From Trichinella spiralis (Eukaryota > Nematoda > Enoplea > Trichinellida > Trichinellidae): 48,799 bases of DNA. The position numbers and the translations under genes are program-made. Positions 23,143 to 33,826 of this stretch are shown piece by piece. The stretch spans positions 16,411,766 to 16,460,564 of the forward strand of contig CM012954.1 of the NCBI GenBank assembly GCA_000181795.3. The letters run 5' to 3'. How positions within the stretch are numbered: position 1 is the first letter of the stretch; the number at the start of each line of letters is the position of its first letter. The notes below the pieces were generated by a model, which saw nothing but the letters and a program-made list of their open reading frames with translations, made no database searches and was not told the origin of the DNA.

Positions 23143-25352
23143 TCATCGGTTGAAGCTGTTCTTAGTTTCTTGCAACGTCAATTCTTCTTCGAGCTCATGC
23201 AAATTCGTTTGCAGAACGTTAACTTCGTGCAAATTTCCAGACATCGCCGCCTGTTTTATATACCTGTAAAGCAAAAAAAATTGTTCGTTTCAAGCATGTC
23301 AGCTTTCGTCGGCTGAGCAGTAGAATAGTTAGTTAGTTAGTTATACTCTTTGATCAGGTAAATTTGCTGTTTCAGTGGTTCGATGTCGTCGAAATCCGTG
23401 GCCGAATCGTCGTCAAGCAAATGCTTTGTTGTACCGTCGGTGGAGGATGAGATGCTGGATCGGTCGCCACCGATGCGTTCCAAACGAGATTCCATCATCT
23501 CTGCATACCGTCGACTACCTTCTTCGAATTCTTTGCGCATCCTTTCCCGGTACTGTTCGTTCAGAACTTTGTATTCACTTTCGCTGGGCAGTGTCGGCGT
23601 GCTTGAGGCGACTTTTTGCATCAAAGTGACCATTGCCATGCGCACGTTGCGCTGCAGCAATTGTTGCTTTGGCTTGCAACTGGCGACATTCAACTTGCAA
23701 ATATTGTCACTTGAGGAAAAACAACAACAACATGAGAGGCGGTGGTTAATACAATGATCCTCGTTCACGCTAGGCTCTACACCAACCTGACACTGTCGAC
23801 TTGTTGAAGCAAGGTGGCCAACTTGGAACGTACTTGATGGGCAAATTCGAGCTCGAACAGAGATTCGCCATTGCTGCAAATGCAAGTTGCAGATGTTGCT
23901 GCTTAAACGAGGAGATACATACCCTAAACTGGACGCCATTTGTACACAAGTTGGATGCAACTTTTCAACTTCCGCTACGTACGATTGAAGACTCTGAAAT
24001 AGAGTACGTTTAGAGATATATTTTTTTTCTACTGTTTCATGTCACACTACACTGGTCATTTTAATAGCATTACTTCGTACAGTTCGACAATCATCGGTGA
24101 TGTTGAACATCTTTCCAACTGTTGTTCCCGTCGGTTCAACAATAACGCGCAACAATTGCAAATTCTTATCCGAAAATCCGCTTCCTTCAAAACAGAGATA
24201 CCAATTGGAATATTATTCAGTTATGCAATACGTTGTGATCTGTTGTTGTTTTACCTTCCCAGTCAAGCTACTGCTGCTATTTTCCACATTTTCCTTCCTC
24301 AACTTGGTAAAACTCCCAAACAACTGACCCGCTTTTTCTGTCAAACTGGAGATCCGATTTTTTTCACTGGATGATGTATCATCCGATTCTGTATCAGTGT
24401 TTGACATATTCATCGACATATTCAACTTTTCCAACTTGTAAGCGGCTGCGAAAGCTGGATTGGTCAACTTTTCTAATAATTAGAATAGAAGAAATTTTCA
24501 AACGGATAACTTCTGTTGATCATCAAAGAATTTTTGATCGACAAAGTTACTGGCAAAATCGAGCGATATGAATATACAGCAATCACTGCACAATATTTTC
24601 CCGCACAGTCGGCAGTGGTGACGTCGACGAGTAAGTGAAAATTTCACCTCACAAAACTGACACAGTTTCACGTCGTCATTGCTTATCCAAGGAACGACTG
24701 TCTGTTCAAAAACTGAAAAAAACTTTCTTTTAATGGAAACAATTTCGCAAAATATTACCATCATCATTGTTGATGAATATTATAATTCAAACGACGTTCG
24801 AAACGTTACGAAACCAAACACCTACTTTCGAATGTACCTTTTCGTTTGTTGATATCCATCGGATACTCGTTGTTGATCAGCTTATCCAAACGTATAACGA
24901 GCTTGTTGGTTTCGGCCACTGAAATGTCGACGTGTTCGTGGCGTAGTTTTTTAAAATATCTCGTTTGCGACGTCGTCACGCCTGAGAGTGAAAAACAATT
25001 TTATGAATGTGGAACATATTTTATGAAGAAATTGCATCCATGCACAATACCTAATTCTTGACATATGGAGCTTTTATTGACAACACTTGCTTCCAGACAT
25101 TCGATGAAGCCATCACTTTTGAAAATACGTTGTTTGGCACGATCGAACATGTCTGCATAAGAACAGCACAATCTTATTCAAATAATGCATAATTTTACAA
25201 AATCACTCGTTACCTTTGATTTGCGAAATAGGAACATCTTTGGATACTTTGCAATGTACTGTGCTGAAGTGAACATAAAGCTGTGTACTGCTGTAGCAGT
25301 TGTGCTTGCAAATTGGACACCAGAAACCTTCCTTGATATCATCGCATTGCAT
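23143..25352 (-). CDS. RBSN: Rabenosyn-5 (FYVE zinc finger Rab4/Rab5 effector)
   Basis: Rabenosyn-5 works on early endosomes with the VPS45 Sec1-type protein, tethering and recycling cargo. Ten exons: 25352-25214, 25152-25051, 24981-24838, 24712-24551, 24472-24255, 24184-24074, 23993-23923, 23873-23787, 23709-23347 and 23263-23143, an intact frame of 505 residues. Near the N-terminus is a C2H2 finger (FWCPICKHNC, then H and H in LYVHFSTVH). A FYVE domain follows from about residue 137, with the WxxD motif, the basic RRRHHCRLCG motif and Cys pairs CQFC, CRLC, CSDC and CNCC; the last pair is separated by an insert of about 75 residues, as in the human protein. LNRREQQLE and FELEFAHQVRSKLATLLQQVDSV match the middle of the family. 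The end (LKQQIYLIKEYIKQAAMSGNLHEVNVLQTNLHEL, split by an intron) is the C-terminal Rab5-binding helical hairpin. No NPF motif is visible, unlike the human protein. Confidence 0.94.
23326..23343. repeat. Short TTAG tandem run in the last rabenosyn intron
   Basis: Four TTAG units close to the donor site of the last intron. A similar short run lies at 37465-37480. It is too short and of the wrong unit for nematode telomere (TTAGGC). Confidence 0.7.
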
Positions 25353-27775
25353 TTTTTACTGGCAAGAACAAACGTCAGCTACAGACTGACAAGCAAGCGT
25401 TTTGTGTTTTCACATCATCATAATATCAACAAGGGAAAATATGAATTTCTGAAATTGCGATCATTTCTTAAAACCCTATATATATATATATGTTTGTGAG
25501 TGCGTGTATTCTGAAAGATTTTATGCAAATTAGTACAACTAATACAACAATAATTAACTTGCAAGCAATGTCAACGTTCGCAGCAAAACTTTACTTACTG
25601 TAGAACAGTAAGAACGTAGCATGTATAATAATAGTGTGCAGTAATAATAAGTTGAAAAATTCAGTTAGAAGCAATTCTTTTGATATTGAATACTGAAACA
25701 TTTAACGCTTTTAGGAATGATATTTCATTACACAACCATTGAAATAAATATGTTTGTCCATAAGGTATAAAAATTTTCAAATGCAGTCGAAAGTGGAATG
25801 ATTTTTTGATATTTTTTAAAACAAAATAAAACGTTCAGTATAATTTAACAAATAAATAACTAAAAATTTATTTTTATTATTTGATAACAGTTTCTATCTA
25901 ATTCGAAGAAGTATAAGGAATGCGCAGATTTCCATTTGAAGGATTAACATTATGAAAAAATTTCTTTTGTGCTTGAAAAGTGCTTTTTTTAAAATAATTT
26001 TGAATTATATTTCAAAATTCATGCCCTGCGCAACACTTGCTACAAAATTCATATGTCGCTACTATATTTTCATACTGTAGAAAGTGGATGTGCGTTAGAT
26101 TGCTCCGTTGTAGTCCCTGAAAATTCTTGATCGAAAGGAAATATTTATTATCATAGGAAAATGCAATATAATCATATAACAATTGTTTTATTAATTTTTC
26201 TCTCATGCATGCAATTACAGATACAGTATTATACAGTAAAAAATTGAACTTACTTATAATTTTATCGTAAAACATTGGAGTACAGAAGCTTTTGCTCGTA
26301 GCTTTGTAAGAAAGCGGCGTAGCTCGGAAGCAGAGTATTCCATTCTGTTGAATTTTTATTTTTAATTTGTCTGCATATGAATAGTCGATAAATCTTTTAC
26401 CATATTAATTATAATGGTGAGTTTTTGCATTCCCCAATGGACAAAGTAGCTGTTTAATTAAAGTAATTGGGCGAATAACTTTTTTGTTACGCTTTATAAA
26501 TTACAAAGCAAAATGTACTTTTGCATAAGAACTAACTACACTACATTTTTGGGTATTGTTATTTTTATTTTGCCGACGATGTTCACAATGCAAGTCGAAC
26601 TGTCAAACGAATTACATTTAACTATGCTTTTACGCTTTGCTATGTAGAATTCAAGGTGTTGCTATTTTCAAATTTTTTAAAGAAATTCAACGTAATGTTT
26701 ATCAGTATTATTATAATTATTTTTGTTGTTGGGTATATTTATGCGAAAAATGAAAAAGACCGGTATCATCGAAGATAGCTGTTGGTTTTTGAAAGTTTTG
26801 ACTAAGTGGGCTTCATTTTATTCATGATGTCTTTTTTACATTTCAGAAATTGTTATCAGACTGCAGCAAAATTATATAATTCTCTTTCAAATTCTTGACG
26901 TACAATATATATAGCATCGAGATTTTTTTGATCCTTACATTAATTTGTGTCCAGGCTGAAAATCACTTTGTAGGTATTTCTGGAGTATTTTCGATGCTTA
27001 AAAGTAAAAATAATACCATTCGACGACTATTTCTGCAGTCAGGGGTGAAACATTTTTCATTTTCACTATATTTTACAACATTTAGTAGTTGAAGTATTGC
27101 AATGATTATTGAATTTTTTCCTTTGTGCATGCCTCTTTTTATTTAGTTGTTTTATAATATGAATTTTTTCAAACTAAAATTTGTTTGGGCAGTGTTAACA
27201 ATGTGATGATTTTGATATGCATTCTTTTAATGTTTTTCGGTTAATATGACAATTGCTTGTAAATTGTATAAGTTTTTGAAATGCGTGGTTTGAGTCTGCA
27301 TGTTTTTAACAAAATTAAAAAAAAATTAAATTGTACTTTTCGTCCATTACTTCAGTCGTAAACATTTCTAAAGATTTTGAAATTGTACAATCCAGTTTCG
27401 GACATTGTATTAGGATTCTATTTTATATGTACAGTATGCTACAATTTATGAGTGACATGTACGGTATTGTGATGAGCAAGTATTTTTGTGACAAATTTTT
27501 CAATGAAATTGAAAGTGGAAATTTTTTTTGCTAAAGTTATAAAATAGTTAAAGAAAATTTTTCAGTTTTATTTTTTAATGTATTTGTTAATTATTTTTTA
27601 TTTTTTAATTCTGTAATATATGGTTTAAGATTTGCAGGTAGTTTAAAGTGTGTTTTGTTTAAACTTTGAAGTTTTGTTTAAACTGTAGTTGTTATTTAAA
27701 ATTATTTTAATAGAAACAAAATTTTTGTAGGAAGTGCTTGGTAGTGTTTTTGGAAGGAAAGAATATACTCTGAAC
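25353..27775. other. Intergenic region between divergent rabenosyn-5 and PHD-SET genes
   Basis: About 2.4 kb of very AT-rich DNA that must include both promoters. Open frames at 26012-26275 (-), 26895-27092 (+) and 27331-27534 (+) show no recognisable protein features and have AT-driven composition. No RNA gene or repeat of note. Confidence 0.5.
27727..27730 (+). other. Splice acceptor (TTTTTGTAG) 46 bases upstream of the PHD-SET start
   Basis: A T-rich acceptor precedes the in-frame stretch that leads into ATG 27776. The frame is open from the acceptor, so an upstream coding exon is also possible; otherwise this is a trans-splice or 5' UTR intron site. Confidence 0.45.
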
Positions 27776-30700
27776 ATGGTGAACATGAACTCGTTAAATG
27801 GTGCACATCAATTAATTCCTCCTGTTAGAGCTCCGGATACTGTATTTTCACAAAAACCCGGCGAACTGTTATGGAGAAGTGAACTTCACACTTATTCAAA
27901 CAGCCAGAAGTCAGATAATTCTAGACCGATTAGAAGTCCAAAGGTTTTGCAGAAATTACCTTTTAGTCATTTGGAATCGACGACGGCGGCAAAATCTTTG
28001 CCGGCCCACATTCCAACAGTTACACGACTGTCATCTGACGGCAGTGCTCAGGTGGCATTTTCAGACTCCACGCCGAAGGCTTTCAAAGCAGCTAACGTTA
28101 ATTTACAGAAAAGCGCCACTTTTGCGCCGTGCCGTTTGCGAACTTTTCCCGACAGTCGCGCTGGTCTGCCATTTGACAGCGGTGTGCTATCTTTTCCCGA
28201 AGTTGGCAGTCCAAGTAGTTTTAATTTAGCAGAATTTTTTCCCAACGACAACAGTTCACTCATCTCCGGTTTTTGTAAAAAGCTGTCTTCGTCATCGTTT
28301 GGCTTTCCACGAACTTTTCCCGGAATTGGTCGTGAACTGAAGCAGCCAACTGCTGCTGAACAGCCAGCAGGAAATGTTGGAAAAGTTGCAGATTTTTTCA
28401 AATCCAATATTAGCGAACCCTTGAATAAAGTTCATCAACAACAGCATCAACAACAACAGCAACAACAACAGCAGCAGCAGCAGCAGCGTTTTACGCCAAT
28501 TTTGGGCGACAGATTCTTACCATTGTTGCAAATGAAGTCGAGTAATAAAATGGTCCCCAAAGCGAAACCCGCCTCTCCTTTGGGCGATTTGGTGAAACGG
28601 TCGAAATGCCACAGCGAAGGCAACAGTTATGCAAATAGCTTCAAACGGCCGGCCGATTCTGCATCGGATGAAGAGCGGCAGTCAAATATACCGGTGAAAG
28701 TGGAAAAGTTGGAAACGGTCGAATCGAACAACGGTGACGTTGATGACGGTGATTTGGGTGAAAATTTTTTCGGCGAATTTCAGCCGAGGGCGTTGGAAAA
28801 GCCGATCGAGAAGCCTTTGCGCCGGAACACCATTTCAAGCGGTAAAAGTGAACCCCACTGGGAAGGCGAAGATTACACAACGCGCTGCTTTTGCGGAATG
28901 ACTCACAACGACGAGTTCATGGTCCAGTGCGACAAGTGCGAGGTGTGGCAGCACTGCGACTGCGTCGGTTTGGAAATGTCCCGCATACCGGAAAATTATC
29001 TCTGCGAGCTGTGCGATCCGAGGACGTTGCCTTTGAGTTTGGAAGAAGCGAAATTGATACAGATGAAGAAATTGAAGCAACGTGCTCGGAATCGAACTCG
29101 CAAAGGTAGCGGCGGCGGCGGGAGCTGGGGCTGTCGTGGGCGACCGAAAAGGGAAAACGACTCTGCCGAACTCAGCTTGGACCAGTGGCTCGATTCCCTC
29201 ACTGATACGCAGGGTGCGAAAAAGATACTGGACTTGCTGCCGTCTGAAAGTTTGTGCAAGGCGATGTTCGTGGCCGTTCAGACGCACGGTTTGGTCGCGT
29301 TGAAGAAGATTTCGTCCGGTCAACCGATTGCCGAATGCATCCTCAAGCCTCATTTGGCTCGGGATAAGCAGGATATTTTGGCCAACGGAGTGGTGTCGTC
29401 GCCGTGGCTTTTGTTCCAAGATTTGAAAGTGAACGGCTCCACTGGGCCGGTTGATTTGTGCGTCGACGCTTCGGACACGGATTTTGCCCATTTACGTCGA
29501 TCATGTCATCCCAATAGTCAAGTATGCGATGTTGTGTTTTGGATTGGATTTTTCAATCATAAGTATTATATAATTAATTTCACGCATTTTATTTCAGATT
29601 CACACGGTTGTTCACAACGGACAACTGCGTTTTGTACTCGTTGCTGCGGCTGACATTTCTGAAATGGTTGAAATTACCATACCATTCGATTACGATTATA
29701 CCAAGAGGTGCGTAATGTATATTTTTGAAATGCAATGGTTTTTCTTTTCATTTTAAAATAAAATTTTCTTAGTTGATAAAATTGTTAAAAATAATTTCAT
29801 TATTATATTTATTTATAATGGAAAATTCAAGTATAATCTCAATGCATATTTTCTTAGCGTATATATTTTTTTTGATTCTACATTTATAAATGAAAGTGTA
29901 TTATTGAATGTGAAATTGTTGAATTGGATGGGTATTTTCAGTTCGGTTCCTGTTACGTGTAGCTGTTTTTCGATTCATCCGACTTTACGTTCAAAGCCTT
30001 GTCTGGTGGACGGTTTTAAAAAGCGTGCTGGCTCGAAAGGTAAACTCGCACAGCAGCATATTAACGACAAAGAGGAAAATAAGGGCAAAGGGAAATTGAA
30101 CGCAGCATCCGGTGGTGGCAAGGGTTGTGCAGCGGCAAAAGCCGGCGTGAAAAAGCCGACGCAACGTAAAGCGAAAAGGGAAAAATTGAAATTGCGTTGG
30201 CGTTTCGACACGAATCTGATTCGTCGAAACAATGTTGAAGAGAAAGACAAAAGCAGCGTCGACAGTACGACAACGGTGAAACATACGGGCGAAGGCAATG
30301 CCGACGTGGACAGTAGGGATGTTGTCGGCAGGGGGGTCGGTGCTGCTGATGCGGAAGCGGTTGCCGACGATGAAGCTGAACCGGTGACGTCGTCGGCTCG
30401 GTCGAAGCCGGCAGCAGCAGCAGCATTCGACGAGCCGAACCAGCAGCAGCAGGGTCGACAAAAGCAGAGAAATGAGTCGAAGGCGAAACGAGGTAGCATC
30501 GAGCTGGCACGTCTCCGCAAAGACTACTGGTATTCCAGGCAGGTCGAGGAGACTAGCGGCGAGTCTGGTGCCGGCGGGGTCGACTGGACTTTGCCGAACG
30601 AGAGGACGAAAACGTCGACCCGGGAAGAGAGGAAAATGCAGTCGATAATGAAGTACATCCACTGGATGGAAGAGCAGGAGAAGAAGTTGCAACGGAAACG

Positions 30701-32583
30701 TGGTTCTCAGCAAGCGGCCGACCGTCGACCGGAGAAAAAGCAACCGCGTCGTCGAAGCTTGGGTGACGTGGCGTTGTTGAATCGAACAAAACAAGTGGAA
30801 GCTGCAAAGCCGGACGACGACCGTGGTGCAGATTCTGCATTTGACGGCGGCGACTTGGGCGAGTCGACGAAAGTGGTGAACATTTTGGACAATCTCCACC
30901 AGCCGAACTCGGTGAGTTAAAAAAAAAAATTTTTTTTTGGTTTTGTTTTTTCCTCACCCCACCCCTCCGGCTGTTGCTTCATTTGTGCCCATCAATTTTT
31001 CAGGAACACGCGAAAGATAGTGTTGGTGAATTGATTGAAAAAGTTGTCGAACAGCAAGCTGATCTGATGTCGAATATGAACAACGACAAGGTGAGGGTAT
31101 ATTTTTTGTTTTGCGTTGCATACAGAATAGAATGGCGTGGTGTAATAGTAGTAATAGTAGTGAGAAGAGGGCAAAAATTTTTATCCATTTTTTCTTTCAG
31201 CACGTTTTCCAGCAAAAGACCGACTTGCAAATTCATCGTGAACAATGTACAAATGATAATAATAATAATAATAATGACAGTAAATTAAGTATTGTTCAAC
31301 AACGATTTCCGTGGGATAAAAGTTTGCTGTTAACAGCAGCAGCAGCAGCGCTTAATAGTAGTAAAACGACAGAAGAGGTATTTTGAGTTTGCACTTTTAT
31401 AATAATATTTCTGATTATTTTAGTCCATCGAATACATTTTATAGGCACGTCAAAAGATGATTAATATTGAAACGTTGAATCAGATTGGTAACAGTGGGTA
31501 TTCGAGAAGCGAATTTCACGCCAACGCTGCTGCTTTACCGAAAAGGAAGCTCTCTTTGGACGAGTATAAGCATCGAAAGCAGATCAACGAGGGCGATGTC
31601 AGTGATAACAAAGAACACAACACACCACCACCCCCACCCTCACCACTACCACCACCCCCATCATTGTTGGAGAAACCGAAATCATTTTTTCCGGATATGA
31701 GCTGTAAGCATTGGGGTATTGTTGGAATTTTGCGTTTGGATGTGATCAATTTCACCTTGTTGCAGATGACATGCTGAAATCGTTGGCGTTGCATTTCAAC
31801 AACCCGGTTGGCGGCGGCGTACCGACTTTGCCTGTTGAAAGATCTACTCTTCCTGATTTGACCACACCTGCAATTCCTTGCAGTTTGGAAACATCTGATA
31901 ATTTGAACTTGTCAGCGAATGAAGATCAGGTAAACGATTACTTATTTATTAATTGGATGAGAAATAGCATCATGGAATAATAATAAAATGTGTAACTGCA
32001 TTTAGAATGGCACCTTTGAAATGCAGACGGCGAATGCATCGAACACAAATTTTGACCAAAACAGAAAGGTGAAAGCACGTGCTTGTGTTTAGACTGTTTT
32101 CGTATTGAAATGATGATTCTTTCTTTTTTAAAGGACAAATATCAGGATATCTGTAATGTGCAGTTGGTTGTACTTCCGATGAAAAGTACGGGAAATAATG
32201 AAGAAAAAAAAGCTTCACCATCGTTATCAGAAGAAGATCATAAAGCGGTGGAAAAGAATAATTTGGCTAATATTTATCGTCAGTTCAATGAATGGAAAAA
32301 ATCACCCATGTTGTTTATTGACGATGTTGTTCCAGCAAAAGTTTCCCGACAAGAGCAGACATGCTCCGTTGATATGAGCCTAGTGGTGAACAACAACGAC
32401 AGTAACGGTGGTTACAGCTGCAGCGTTGGCAAGAAGAAAAAAGCGACTGGTGCATCTTCAACGGTGGTATCTGCTGTTGTAGAACAGTGCGCATCCGCTG
32501 CTGTTGAGGGAAGAGGAGGGGATTTGGATGGCAATTTCGAATTGAACGAAGGGGAATGCATTGAACGGCAGCGGCAGCAGTAG
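27776..32583 (+). CDS. PHD finger + SET domain chromatin protein (KMT2E/SETD5/UpSET group; C. elegans SET-9/SET-26-like)
   Basis: Nine exons: 27776-29521, 29598-29707, 29942-30911, 31004-31090, 31201-31377, 31445-31703, 31766-31929, 32006-32068 and 32134-32583, giving about 1341 residues. The PHD finger spans about 371-415 (RCFCGMTHNDEFMVQCDKCEVWQH, ending CELCDPR) and is typical of this group, which reads H3K4me3. The SET domain spans about 490-618, with HLRRSCHPNSQ and TIPFDYDYTKR, then a Cys-containing post-SET stretch (VTCSCFSIHP). The canonical NHSC motif is replaced by RRSC, as in KMT2E/SETD5, so it is probably a reader and scaffold rather than an active methyltransferase. The downstream TREERKMQSIMKYI segment matches a conserved helix in KMT2E/SETD5. 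Simple-sequence tracts encode Gln (about 220-240), Gly, Asn, Ala and Pro runs. The family is recruited with histone deacetylases. The true start could lie in an upstream exon. Confidence 0.92.
28434..28488 (+). repeat. CAA/CAG tract encoding polyglutamine
   Basis: A mixed CAA and CAG tract with two His codons encodes a run of about 17 glutamines at residues about 220-240 of the PHD-SET protein. It lies in the disordered N-terminal part, before the PHD finger. Confidence 0.9.
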
Positions 32584-33826
32584 TAGTCGTTTTTTTTTGT
32601 TCGATCTCAGATCTGTTCGAAATTGCGTTCCCGCCCCACCCTCTTTTTCTGATTCCGTTTCTTTTTTAATCTGTATTTCTAATTTTTTTTTTCAATTTTA
32701 TTTTCCATTAATCCAATCGAACAGGAGATTCCGCTTTTGAAACGTTTCCTGTTGTTTTCTTTTTCTTTCCATGCGAACGAGTTCGATTTGGTAATTTTTT
32801 TTCTTTTCACAAATTCGAAATTGCGGTGCGTCTCTACAGACATTTTTCTATCATATCTGATGCAAATGGAGATGAGCTTTTTTACACTTTTTGTTCAAAC
32901 ACATGTATGTATATAATTTTTTTATTATTTTGTTTTTCTGTTGACATTTCTGCGTGTATGTAAAACAACAATACCCCCCGAATTTGTTATGAAAATACGC
33001 GTTTTCATTATTATTCTTATATCCTATTAGCATAGGTTATTTAGTTATTTTTACTACATTATATAGAGAGATGCCTCAGTTTATTATTATTTTTTTTGCT
33101 ATTTTGTGTTTTGATATTTTGTAGGCTTACTTGCTTGTGTACATCGTGTTGCTTTTTTTACACGTACTACTACTACTGCTGCGGCGTATGTGGTCGTTGT
33201 CGTCGTCGTATACTAAAAAAAAGTGCAGACATTACTGTGATACAAGTAAAAAATTTTAGTTGCGTTTGTTGCATTTCGTTTAACATGTATGATGTGATTG
33301 ATATCCCATTCAGTGTATGCGATTTGTTCCGTGGTTTTTTTTGAAATTTCTTGTAATTAATTATTCGTGCATTGTTTGGTGTGCTTTATTCTTGTTGTTG
33401 ACTGTTGTGAGAGAAGAGGGATATTTTGCGATTGAATTTTGTTTCAATTATTTCTGAAATGCGATATTCAAATTTCACAGCTATACAGAACTTGGTGAAC
33501 TTTGTTCCAAACAACAAGAAAAGGCAAGAAGAAAAGTTCTTTTTTTCAAACAAACAGAATATTACGTATGAGAGTTTTGTTGGAATATAAGAGAAGATCA
33601 TCGCCGATCAGCAAGTCATCTATCTGCTGAAATCTGCTAGTAGATGTTGAAAATCTGCAACTGTCGGCAATGATGAGGAAAAAAAGAATAATCTCAACGC
33701 ACGAATGTAATAAAACCTAGGAATATATACACAGAGTCCGCACACTTTTTCCAAATAATTGATTCGATTTGTCGATTCTGTGTTCGACATTATGACCAGG
33801 CTTTTGGGTTTTTTTGTTCGAAGCGT
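32584..33826. other. Intergenic spacer between convergent PHD-SET and SLC18B1-like genes
   Basis: About 1.2 kb, T-rich, with the 3' UTRs of both genes. Short open frames at 32851-33033 (-), 33096-33344 (+) and 33386-33601 (-) have no recognisable features. No RNA gene or transposon ends are seen. Confidence 0.5.

Noticed and set aside
23326-23343. TTAG tandem repeats (also at 37465-37480) as possible interstitial telomere
   Set aside because: The nematode telomere unit is TTAGGC; these are four-base units and very short.
28835-29491. 218-codon minus-strand open frame
   Set aside because: It is the shadow of the PHD and SET coding exon and contains no recognisable protein features.
29991-30899. 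302-codon open frame on the minus strand, with shorter ones beside it
   Set aside because: It lies wholly opposite the third exon of the PHD-SET gene, which has matching splice phases and conserved residues. Antisense frames stay open because of that exon's codon usage.
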